Positions 56,835 through 64,000 of a stretch of DNA of 64,000 nucleotides are shown here, one piece after another (position 1 is the stretch's first letter; the number at the start of each line of letters is the position of its first letter). Origin of the DNA: Oceanococcus atlanticus (GTDB lineage: Bacteria > Pseudomonadota > Gammaproteobacteria > Nevskiales > Oceanococcaceae); assembly GCF_002088235.1 (NCBI RefSeq), contig NZ_AQQV01000002.1, positions 496,001-560,000 of the forward strand, given 5' to 3'. The notes beneath the pieces were generated by a model. It was not told the DNA's origin. It did not search any database and saw only the letters and a list, made by a program, of their open reading frames with translations. The translations under genes and the position numbers were made by a program.

Positions 56835-58214
56835 ATGCATATCCGGCGCTTTGACCGCGGCTACAGCCGGCGCAAATTCCTTCGCGATGCCGCTCTGGGC
56901 ACGCTGGCCACCGGCGTGCTCAAACCGCTTTGGGCGGCGATGGCCGAGGACGGCGACATCCGCGGCGCCTATCCTGAGGAGTTGCTGTCCATCGACAACT
57001 ACAGCGGCGGCAAGATCAGCACTGGCGATGTGATCGACGCGAGTAACGTGGAACAGGTTAAGGACCTGCTTGAGCCCATTCGCTACCAGCAGATTCGCGA
57101 CCACGGTCGCACCCTGACGGTGGTCCCGACCACCACCGACCCCTACCGTCTGTCACCCTGGGAATATGTCGAGGCGACCCTGCGCAATGCCGGCAAGGCG
57201 CGCTTTGACGCCAACGGCAATGTGGTCACTGCCGACGGCCAGCCGTGGATCGGTGGCACGCCCTTCCCCGATCCCACCGAAGCCCGCCACCTGTACGCCT
57301 CACAGGTGCTCAGCTGGGGCCGGCATGACGCCAGCTTCTACGCCATCAAGATCTACAACGTGGATCTCGACGGGCGCATCAGCTTCGAATACAACGGCGG
57401 CTGGGCCGAGCTCAACACCGTGGCGCGGGTCTCCATGGAGCCCAAACCCTACTGGCCGGAGCACCAGGACAAGCTGCGCTTTCAATCGGTGTTCTTTCTC
57501 GAACCGTTCAATTTTCGCGGCACCAGCTTCCTTAACATCTGGGACTACGATCAGAACAAGTTCCCCCTGCTCTATGGCTACGTGCCCGAGTTCCGGCGCA
57601 TTCGCCAGTTTCCAACCAGCCAGCGCTTCGAACCGCTGCTGCCCAAAACCACGCTGTATCTGTCTGATGCCTGGGGCGCCGGCGACCCCATGGGCACCTG
57701 GGGCAACTTCCGCATCGTCGGGCGCGGGCCGTTTCTGGCCGGCCTGTCCGGCAACTTCAATGCGGCACACGACAACTGGGAACATGGCAGCCACGGTGGC
57801 GCTCTAGACCAGAGCTTCTGGGACACCAAGGTCGAACTGGTGCCGGAAGCCATCGTCATCGAATGTGAACCGACCGGCTTCGCCCGCGCCCCGATCTCGA
57901 AAAAACGCCTGTGGTTCGATGCCCGCAATCAGGCCCTGATCGGCATGGTCACCTACGACCGTCGCGGCGAACCCTACCGTTCCTTTGACGGGGCCTACTC
58001 GCTGTACGAGGCCGGCGACAAAACCGTGATGGACGGCCAGCATCCCTACTGGAGCTGGACCCAGGTGATTGCCTCCGACATTCAGACCGGCAAGGTCACC
58101 CGCATGGAGCAGGTGCGCCAGCTGGAAGACTTTCATTTCAGCGGGGCCAACAACCCCGATATCTATGATGCCTATCTGACCCAGCAAGCCTTGCAACGCC
58201 TGGGGCGTGTGTGA
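56835..58214 (+). CDS. DUF1329 protein with twin-arginine signal, copy 2
   Basis: 459 residues. The signal reads YSRRKFLRDAALGTLATGV, an almost perfect S/T-R-R-x-F-L-K Tat motif, and ends near KPLWA. The mature domain opens AYPEELLSIDNYSGGKIS and is clearly paralogous to the product of 52691; the C-terminus is also shared (YLTQQALQRLGRV against FFTQQALQRLGQV). It overlaps the second RND gene by 4 bp (GTGA), so pump and carrier are translationally coupled. Dyad site A is 58 bp upstream. Confidence 0.92.
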   Translation: MHIRRFDRGYSRRKFLRDAALGTLATGVLKPLWAAMAEDGDIRGAYPEELLSIDNYSGGKISTGDVIDASNVEQVKDLLEPIRYQQIRDHGRTLTVVPTTTDPYRLSPWEYVEATLRNAGKARFDANGNVVTADGQPWIGGTPFPDPTEARHLYASQVLSWGRHDASFYAIKIYNVDLDGRISFEYNGGWAELNTVARVSMEPKPYWPEHQDKLRFQSVFFLEPFNFRGTSFLNIWDYDQNKFPLLYGYVPEFRRIRQFPTSQRFEPLLPKTTLYLSDAWGAGDPMGTWGNFRIVGRGPFLAGLSGNFNAAHDNWEHGSHGGALDQSFWDTKVELVPEAIVIECEPTGFARAPISKKRLWFDARNQALIGMVTYDRRGEPYRSFDGAYSLYEAGDKTVMDGQHPYWSWTQVIASDIQTGKVTRMEQVRQLEDFHFSGANNPDIYDAYLTQQALQRLGRV

Positions 58215-60556
58215 GCAGAGCGCGTCTGCTGGCGGCCCTGGCGCGCGCCCTTTTGCAGCGCCCCCGCGCCAGCCTGGCCGTGTTCGCCGTGATCACCGCC
58301 GGCTTTGCTGCCGGCCTGCCTGGCGTCGAGCTGCGCACCATATTCAATGACCTGTTGCCGACCGATGACCCGCTGATTCAGGTCTATCGCGATCACCCCA
58401 GTTTCGGCAGCCCGTTGACCATGACCGTGGTGGTCAAACGCCGCGACGGCGACATCTACAACCCGCAGACCCTGGGCAAGGTCTGGCAACTGACCCGCGA
58501 CATCGACCTCGCGCCCGGGGTGGATCACGCTCAGGTCGTGTCCATCGCCACCGAAAAAGCACGCTACTCGCAAGCCACCGCCTACGGCGTCGACATGCGC
58601 CCGCTGATGGACGACGCCAGACCGGCCAGCGCCGCAGAGATCGCGCAGATCCGCCAACGCGTGGAGCAATCACCCAACGTGCGTCAATTCCTGATTTCGG
58701 CAGATCACAGCGCCACCCTGATCCGGGCCACCTTCATCGAACATCAGGTCGACTGGGGCGAGGCCTTTGAGTACGTCCAGGGACTGGTGGACGCCGCTCG
58801 CGACGAACAGCACGCGGTGCATCTGGCCGGTCGCCCGGCCTTGATCGGCTGGGTCTACCGCTACGAATGGGAGATGGCCGGTATTGCGGCGATCACCATC
58901 GGCATACTGATCGTGGCGCTGTGGCTGGCCACGCGGAGCCTGATCGGCGTGCTCGCGCCGGTGATCAGCTCGGCAACCGCCGCGATCTGGGCCTTTGGCT
59001 TCGTCGGCCATCTGGGCATCGCAATCGAACCCCTGCTGCTGATCGTGCCGCTGTTGCTGATCGCGCGTTCGTTCTCGCACGGCGTGCAATACAGCGCCCG
59101 CTATCTGGAATGTCTGGATGACGGCTTGGGCCGGCGCGCCGCGGCCCAGCGCACCTTCGAGCTGATGGCCCAACCGTCTTTGCTGTCGATCATCACCGAC
59201 GTGCTGGGTATCGCCGTGGTCATTGCCGCCCCCATACCGGCAATGGTCAGCCATGCCATTTTCTGTGGCTTCTGGGCATTGTGGCTGATCCCCACCGGCG
59301 TGCTGATGATGGCCCCGCTGCTGGCCGTGCTGCCTGCCCCCGGACGCAGACATCAGACACATCAGTCGCCCCCCCGCATGCTCGGCGTGCTGGGCCGGGT
59401 ACTGACCGGTCGCGGGCGCCACGCCTTGCTGCTGGGGCTGATCGTGCTCAGCCTGAGTGCGTGGTGGACCGCCGCGCAGATTCGCATCGGCAATCCGGTG
59501 CCGGGCAGCAACCTGCTGCACCAGAGTTCCGAATACAACACCGCAATCCGCGCCATCAATGCCGACTTTCCCGGCGCCAACACGCTGGAGATCGTGCTGG
59601 AGGCACGTGAACCGGACAAACCGGCCTGGACCTCGACCAGCGTGGATGCAGTGCATGTCATGCAGGCCTTGCAGCAGCACATGGAGAACAGCGCCGCGGC
59701 GCCACGCGCCAGCCTGTCGTTCGCCGACTACCTGTCCGAGGTCAATCGTCTGTTCAATGGCGGCGACCCGCGCTGGCTGCCACTGGATCCGCGCGAGCGC
59801 GCCCTCAACGCCGCCGCCGTGGGCGCGATGATGGGGGCCAGCTCCACCGCCTACAGCCATGTGGTCTCGGATGATCTGCAGCACGCCACGGTTTCGCTGT
59901 GGTACGCCGACAACACCCAGGCCACCGTGGATGCCGCGCTGGCGGCGGCTCATGCGGCGGTTTCGGCCGTGGGCATCGAACACCCCGACTTCCGGGTTCG
60001 CCTGGGCACCGGCACCATCGCCATTCAGGAAGCCATCAACCGCATCATCGAGCGCTATCACCATGTGGTCGTGGGTCTGCTCAACCTGGCCATCGTGGTA
60101 CTGGCCAGCCTGGCCTTCCGCTCCCTGATGGCCGGCTTGCTGTTGCTGGCACCGGTCAATCTCGCCCACCTGTGCATGATCGCCTGCATGCATGTGCTCG
60201 GCGTCGGGCTCGACGTGAACTCCATGATCGTCGCCGCAATCGGCCTGGGTGTGGGCATTGACTACGGCATCTACCTGATCTCGCGGATCGGTAACGAGGT
60301 CGCCGCCGGGCACAGCCTGGACGGCGCCCTGATCCGCGCCCTCAACACCAGCGGCCGCGCCATCGCCTTCACCGCCAGCATCGTGGCGCTGTCGCTGCTA
60401 CCGCTGTGCCTGCTGTCGGGGCTCAAGTTCGTCGCCGACATGGGTGTCCTGATCATCGCCATCATGGCCATCAACATGGTCTGCGCGCTGATCGTGCTGC
60501 CACTGCTGGTGCGTCTCGTCAGGCCTGCTTTCCTGCTGCGCCAGGTCGGCCATTGA
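58211..60556 (+). CDS. RND/MMPL family transporter, copy 2
   Basis: 781 residues from GTG 58211, overlapping the DUF1329 stop. Same two-half layout as copy 1 and clearly paralogous (FNDLLPTDDPLIQVYRDH near residue 40; IARSFSHGVQY in the first half; GLGVGIDYGIYLISRIGNE in the second). The cytoplasmic N-terminal extension of copy 1 is absent. The Asp-Tyr proton-relay pair is again only in the second half. Copies 1 and 2 may move different ligands or directions (inference). A palindrome and a new gene follow. Confidence 0.92.
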   Translation: MSRARLLAALARALLQRPRASLAVFAVITAGFAAGLPGVELRTIFNDLLPTDDPLIQVYRDHPSFGSPLTMTVVVKRRDGDIYNPQTLGKVWQLTRDIDLAPGVDHAQVVSIATEKARYSQATAYGVDMRPLMDDARPASAAEIAQIRQRVEQSPNVRQFLISADHSATLIRATFIEHQVDWGEAFEYVQGLVDAARDEQHAVHLAGRPALIGWVYRYEWEMAGIAAITIGILIVALWLATRSLIGVLAPVISSATAAIWAFGFVGHLGIAIEPLLLIVPLLLIARSFSHGVQYSARYLECLDDGLGRRAAAQRTFELMAQPSLLSIITDVLGIAVVIAAPIPAMVSHAIFCGFWALWLIPTGVLMMAPLLAVLPAPGRRHQTHQSPPRMLGVLGRVLTGRGRHALLLGLIVLSLSAWWTAAQIRIGNPVPGSNLLHQSSEYNTAIRAINADFPGANTLEIVLEAREPDKPAWTSTSVDAVHVMQALQQHMENSAAAPRASLSFADYLSEVNRLFNGGDPRWLPLDPRERALNAAAVGAMMGASSTAYSHVVSDDLQHATVSLWYADNTQATVDAALAAAHAAVSAVGIEHPDFRVRLGTGTIAIQEAINRIIERYHHVVVGLLNLAIVVLASLAFRSLMAGLLLLAPVNLAHLCMIACMHVLGVGLDVNSMIVAAIGLGVGIDYGIYLISRIGNEVAAGHSLDGALIRALNTSGRAIAFTASIVALSLLPLCLLSGLKFVADMGVLIIAIMAINMVCALIVLPLLVRLVRPAFLLRQVGH

Positions 60557-60572
60557 ACCGCGCCCTGTGACA

Positions 60573-60590
60573 ACTATCGTTTTCGATAGT
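60573..60590. repeat. Palindrome ACTATCG-TTTT-CGATAGT
   Basis: Two 7-bp arms with a 4-nt spacer, 16 bp after the second RND stop, followed by a second ATCGTTTT. Not GC-rich enough for a classical terminator; it may be an operator for the next gene or a weak terminator. Confidence 0.4.
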
Positions 60591-60680
60591 ATCGTTTTAC
60601 AAGCTTAGCGCTTTCGGCACAGCAGCAATCTATTGCAGTGCCAAGCGCACTCCATTCATTCGCACTGTGCACGTCAACAC

Positions 60681-61265
60681 ATGGGAATCGCCCAACACCC
60701 CAACTGGGGCAAGCTTGTCCGCGCCAGCAAGTACATTGATGGCAAGCTGGTTCAGCGTTACGCCGCCTCGCTCGACGAAGCGCGTCAGATTCAGAGCGAG
60801 TTGGATCAGCAAAAAGATGCCGCCGACCAACAGGCGCAAGTCCAGCGCAAGCCAACCAAACGCGGCGGCAGCACCCCGCTGCGCGGAATTTATCTGATAC
60901 CGCGCAGCAAGAAAGGGCGCGAAGCCTTTGGCGTGCGCCATCCGGCCACCACCACCTCAATCATCAAGTTCGGTGCGGCCTGTGCCTGGTGGCAAAGCTG
61001 TGGCGTCATGGCTCAGGCACTGGGATTTGACGAAACCCCAAGCGCTTGGCTGATGCACCTGCCATTGATGATCGAAGGCCGTATCCGCTTCATCGAAGTA
61101 CCAGAAGACGAAATCCATGTTTATGCGCCCTACTGGGCCCATGAAGGACGCATCCGCGCAGCCCATTTGCTTGATCAGGAACCGCCTGCGCCCATGGCCC
61201 CGGGTGAGGGGCACCGACTGCGCAGCAGCTCATCAGCCGAAGCCTTTCTGTTCGCCGGCGCGTAA
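60681..61265 (+). CDS. Unknown cytoplasmic protein
   Basis: 194 residues from ATG 60681 (MGIAQHPNWGKLVRASKYID); the frame opens at a TTG at 60633, and no good ribosome site marks either start. The N-terminal 45 residues look like a small positively charged domain (GKLVQRYAASLDEARQIQSE) followed by a Lys/Arg/Gln-rich helix; the remainder has WMHLPLMIEGRIRF-like helices and no catalytic motif. No signal peptide. I do not recognise the family. It is a single gene between two unrelated units. Confidence 0.55.
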   Translation: MGIAQHPNWGKLVRASKYIDGKLVQRYAASLDEARQIQSELDQQKDAADQQAQVQRKPTKRGGSTPLRGIYLIPRSKKGREAFGVRHPATTTSIIKFGAACAWWQSCGVMAQALGFDETPSAWLMHLPLMIEGRIRFIEVPEDEIHVYAPYWAHEGRIRAAHLLDQEPPAPMAPGEGHRLRSSSSAEAFLFAGA

Positions 61266-61322
61266 AACACGCACCACGGCTTGAAACCAAACGTCTGCCC
61301 GGATCGTGTAGTCAACAAATTT

Positions 61323-61343
61323 GCGACGTTCAGCGTCGCTTTT
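61323..61343 (+). terminator. Weak rho-independent terminator
   Basis: GCGACG (61323-61328) pairs with CGTCGC (61334-61339), loop of 5 nt, followed by four T. It is 57 bp after the stop of the unknown gene and before the serine hydrolase promoter. Confidence 0.5.
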
Positions 61344-61399
61344 GTGTGACACCATCAAACGCATAACAGCGTAAACAAACACATCCGAGGAGACCTTTG

Positions 61400-62899
61400 A
61401 TGAAACCAGCCCATTGGCGTGGTCTTGCCAGCCTGTGCGCCACAACTTTGCTACTCGCCGCCTGCCAGGGCGGGGTTGTCGATAACCAAAGCAGCGCGCG
61501 TGACGCCGACGATCCGCCCTCGGATCCACCCAACGAAGGGGTGATCCTGGTCGAGGAACTGGCCCATATGGTCGAGCGCGCCGGGCTCTATTCGCTGCCC
61601 AGCGACCCGGCCAAGATCATCGAATCCCTCACCACCCTGCCCGATGGCCTGGGTGATGTGGTGGCCATGCATCTGGGCCGCCTGTACCCCACCCCGCATG
61701 AATTCACCCCTGGCATGGGGCCTTTGATGGACCTGCTGCAAGCCCGCGCCAACCTGCTGCTGGACGGTGGCCAGCCGCTGCGCCTGCTGCAGGACAGCAT
61801 GGATGGCGAGGTTTCGATCCTGCTACTGCCGGTGGATGCCACCACGGTGATCGTGATCCTCCCGACCCAGGTGGTCAAAGCCAACCCGGCCTCGCCCGAC
61901 CTGCCCGCCGCGCCGGTGGATCTGAGCCAGCTGACCTACGAGATCAATGGCCGCACCCGCAGCGTGGCCGAGTACATGAAAAGCGGCTCGACCAACGCCA
62001 TCGCCTTCATGCACAACGGCCAGTTCATCTACGAGGACTACCAGAACGGCTTCAATGACAACACCCGCGCCCACATGTGGTCGGTGACCAAATCGGTCAC
62101 CACCGCGCTGGTCGGCATTGCCGTGGCCGAAGGCCTGGTCGACTCCATCTATGACCCCATCACCAAATACATTCCGGACGCCAGCGGCACGGTGTGGGAA
62201 GGGGTCAGCGTGGAAGATCTGCTGCAGATGGAATCCGGCACTTACTGGGTCGACGTGCCGGTGCACCAGCCCGAACAGCTGGTCCTGATGGGCGCAGATT
62301 TTCACTCCAATGGCCTGTATGGCATGACCCGTGATGAATACCTGCTGCGCCTGACCCGGGTCTCGCCAACCGGCGACCACTACCGTTACAACAGCGGTGA
62401 CGCACAGATGCTGGCGTGGTTGCTGGAGAACGTCTACGCGCGGCCCTACGCCGAAATTCTTGCGGAGAAAATCTGGCAACCGGCCGGCATGCAGGACGAT
62501 GCCCTGGTCATGATCGACCGTCTGGGCAACACCTTCGCCTCGATGGGCCTGATGGCCACACCGCGCGACATGCTGCGGTTTGGCGAAATCTTCCGCAACG
62601 GCGGACGCAGCATCGACGGCAAGCAGATCGTGCCCGAAGCCTGGGTCGCGGCCTCGCACAACTACGACAAGGACAACGGCGGCGGTCCGCGCGGCTACAT
62701 GTGGCCGCACTGGGGTGGTGTCGAATCCGGCAACTACACTGCCGCGGGTTACGGCCATCAGCGGGTCAGCGTGGCGCCCTCACTGAACATGGTTGGCGTG
62801 CGCTTCGGCAATGATCCGGTCGACACCATTGCACCGGCCGAGTGGGAAGCGGTGCTCACCGCCGTGGGGCAGTATCTGCAGAGCGGTACGACCCGGTAG
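61400..62899 (+). CDS. Class C beta-lactamase-like serine hydrolase lipoprotein
   Basis: 499 residues from ATG 61400, with CGAGGAGA upstream. The lipoprotein signal reaches LLLAACQGG. The penicillin-binding/beta-lactamase fold motifs are SVTK (Ser228, Lys231 in MWSVTKSVTTAL) and Tyr330-Asn331-Ser332 in YRYNSGD. Many such proteins are EstB-type esterases or peptidases rather than beta-lactamases. An N-terminal extension of about 170 residues precedes the catalytic domain. Single gene; it is unrelated to the RND cluster as far as the sequence shows. Substrate unknown. Confidence 0.85.
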   Translation: MKPAHWRGLASLCATTLLLAACQGGVVDNQSSARDADDPPSDPPNEGVILVEELAHMVERAGLYSLPSDPAKIIESLTTLPDGLGDVVAMHLGRLYPTPHEFTPGMGPLMDLLQARANLLLDGGQPLRLLQDSMDGEVSILLLPVDATTVIVILPTQVVKANPASPDLPAAPVDLSQLTYEINGRTRSVAEYMKSGSTNAIAFMHNGQFIYEDYQNGFNDNTRAHMWSVTKSVTTALVGIAVAEGLVDSIYDPITKYIPDASGTVWEGVSVEDLLQMESGTYWVDVPVHQPEQLVLMGADFHSNGLYGMTRDEYLLRLTRVSPTGDHYRYNSGDAQMLAWLLENVYARPYAEILAEKIWQPAGMQDDALVMIDRLGNTFASMGLMATPRDMLRFGEIFRNGGRSIDGKQIVPEAWVAASHNYDKDNGGGPRGYMWPHWGGVESGNYTAAGYGHQRVSVAPSLNMVGVRFGNDPVDTIAPAEWEAVLTAVGQYLQSGTTR

Positions 62900-62964
62900 G
62901 CCTTGGCGCAACCCGCTGCGGCAAGCCGGTCAAGCGATCGGCTCGCCGCAGCACGCAAGTCATC

Positions 62965-63837
62965 ATGTTCCGCACTGATCCTCAAACATCGACCTCTTCT
63001 GCTCGCAGCCGCTGGCTCAGACGCGGCACCATCGCGCTGCTGCTGATCGTGCTCACGGGCACCAGTGTTTTTGAAAAAAGTGTCACTCTGCTGCTCTGGT
63101 TGCTGTTTATTTTCAGCCTGGTGTTCGCACCGATCGCGGTGTGGCGTAAACGGTTGGGCTGGCTTGAATGCGGCGCTGCCACCGGTATCACTGCGGCGTT
63201 GTTTGCAGTCCTGATCAGCCGTGTTTATCTGGCACCCATGCAGTGCGAAACCCCGACTCAGCACCCCTATGCGATCACTCTTGTCCGCAGCGGAGAACCA
63301 GCCAAGAACGCTGCGGCCTCAGTCGACAACGATGGCCAGAGCATCTCATTGAGTTTGTCGCTGGGCGCTGATCCGGCGCGTCGGTTCGTCGCACTTGACC
63401 GCATTGACCCAAGCACAATCCAGGCGCGCGCAGGTGTCACGGCCGAGTTGCTGGAGAGCCACACAAGCTTCTATGTACCCACTGATCTGTGGATCGCTGC
63501 CGCGGAGCCAGCCAGCATAGAGGCCGATCAAATCACGGTATGGCGCATGCCCGTGTTCTACCGCGCGGATGACGATTTTCACCCTGCTGGTGACGTAACC
63601 GGCGTGGTCACACTGCCGGCACACAGTGCTGTACAAGCCAAGCCGTTTCATCTTTTGCGCAGCCTGCCGGGGAATGCCGGCAGCACGCGCAAACGCGAAT
63701 TGGGCCGTTATTCATACGATGCCTGGCTTGAATCGGTGTTCAGGACCGCACGCCCACCCTCGCATCTGGAAAAATATCGCGCGATCAAAGATCGTTGTTG
63801 GCCAGACTGGATAATTGATCAGGACATCCCATCATGA
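62965..63837 (+). CDS. Membrane-anchored protein of unknown function
   Basis: 290 residues from ATG 62965 (MFRTDPQTSTSSARSRW); upstream codons in the same frame overlap the end of the hydrolase and look non-coding. Two or three hydrophobic helices occupy about 25-95 (TIALLLIVLTGTSVF, LLLWLLFIFSLVFAPIAVW, then TAALFAVLISRVYL). The rest (about 100-290) seems extracytoplasmic, with no recognised domain. It overlaps the next gene by 4 bp (ATGA), so the two form an operon. Confidence 0.65.
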   Translation: MFRTDPQTSTSSARSRWLRRGTIALLLIVLTGTSVFEKSVTLLLWLLFIFSLVFAPIAVWRKRLGWLECGAATGITAALFAVLISRVYLAPMQCETPTQHPYAITLVRSGEPAKNAAASVDNDGQSISLSLSLGADPARRFVALDRIDPSTIQARAGVTAELLESHTSFYVPTDLWIAAAEPASIEADQITVWRMPVFYRADDDFHPAGDVTGVVTLPAHSAVQAKPFHLLRSLPGNAGSTRKRELGRYSYDAWLESVFRTARPPSHLEKYRAIKDRCWPDWIIDQDIPS

Positions 63838-64000
63838 TCCGCCATCACTTCATCATCGCCGTCATCCTCAGCTTGAGCAGCATGTGGATGACAAACGCCA
63901 CGGCCAGCGAGCCCGGCTTAAGCAGCCAGGATGTCAAACAATGGCTGCAGCACCGCATCGCCCTGGCGCATATGCAGAACGATATGCGACGCAATGCAGG
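63834..64000 (+). CDS. Exported protein, N-terminal fragment (cut by window end)
   Basis: Starts MIRHHFIIAVILSLSSMW and has a clear signal peptide to about residue 25 (NATASEPG), then a helical start (DVKQWLQHRIALAHMQNDM). Only 55 codons are inside the window, so no family can be given. It overlaps the preceding membrane-anchored protein gene by 4 bp and is coupled to it. Confidence 0.65.
   Translation, partial: MIRHHFIIAVILSLSSMWMTNATASEPGLSSQDVKQWLQHRIALAHMQNDMRRNA

Noticed and set aside
58670-60313. 547-residue open frame on the minus strand
   Set aside because: Antisense to the second RND gene; Gln/His/Gly-rich shadow sequence without motifs.

Overview
The window is a GC-rich stretch with typical gammaproteobacterial synteny: miaB-ybeZ-ybeY-corC-lnt-leuS-lptE, rplM-rpsI, acnB and a Pseudomonas-type isocitrate lyase. 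Together with a large envelope and acyl-CoA catabolic cluster, this suggests a hydrocarbon- or lipid-degrading gammaproteobacterium, perhaps Nevskiales/Solimonadaceae-like. The taxonomic guess is inference only. I see no insertion sequence, integrase, phage block or CRISPR array, and the only RNA gene is a tRNA-Gln(CTG).

Positions 1-11000 hold a TetR regulator with a 19-bp perfect palindromic operator over the promoter of a divergent lipoprotein gene (cut by the window edge), a large secreted DUF6351 lipoprotein, and carbon-metabolism genes (acnB, a transglutaminase-like protein, aceA, a divergent LysR regulator). An alpha/beta-hydrolase gene follows that is interrupted by one in-frame TAG. 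Positions 11000-25800 are mostly housekeeping: tRNA-Gln, rpsI, rplM, a DUF481 outer-membrane protein, a GlcF-like Fe-S protein with a nitroreductase, a DUF305/LVIVD pair, then the lptE-leuS-lnt-corC-ybeY-ybeZ-miaB block and a low-molecular-weight phosphatase.

Positions 25800-34400 contain a membrane PAS-GGDEF-EAL protein with degenerate catalytic motifs, a methionine-salvage operon (mtnB-mtnC-mtnD-mtnA), a nitrilase-family hydrolase opposite an AraC-type regulator that lacks a normal start codon, and a PD40 beta-propeller lipoprotein of visibly lower GC.

Positions 34500-60560 form the most interesting region. On the minus strand lie two short-chain dehydrogenases, an NmrA-like and two saccharopine-dehydrogenase-like reductases, a stand-alone 55-residue TatA/E-like protein, an acyl-CoA synthetase, an SCP2-type thiolase and an acyl-CoA dehydrogenase. 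Facing them is a 904-residue MalT/AlkS-type LuxR regulator. Next come an envelope module (TPR-like periplasmic protein, DUF1302 outer-membrane protein, Ycf48-like propeller, DUF1329 protein, RND/MMPL transporter) and, divergently, a second DUF1329-RND pair. Both DUF1329 proteins start with twin-arginine signals. A 20-bp dyad (left half CCTAAC, 4-nt spacer, flank TTNNCCC) occurs in three intergenic regions: before the acyl-CoA dehydrogenase/LuxR genes, between the two RND-DUF1329 arms, and before an SDR operon. This suggests one regulon that couples trans-envelope movement of a hydrophobic compound to its CoA-dependent breakdown. The substrate cannot be read from the sequence.

Positions 60560-64000 hold an unrecognised protein, a class C beta-lactamase-like serine hydrolase lipoprotein and two unknown envelope proteins, the last cut by the window end.
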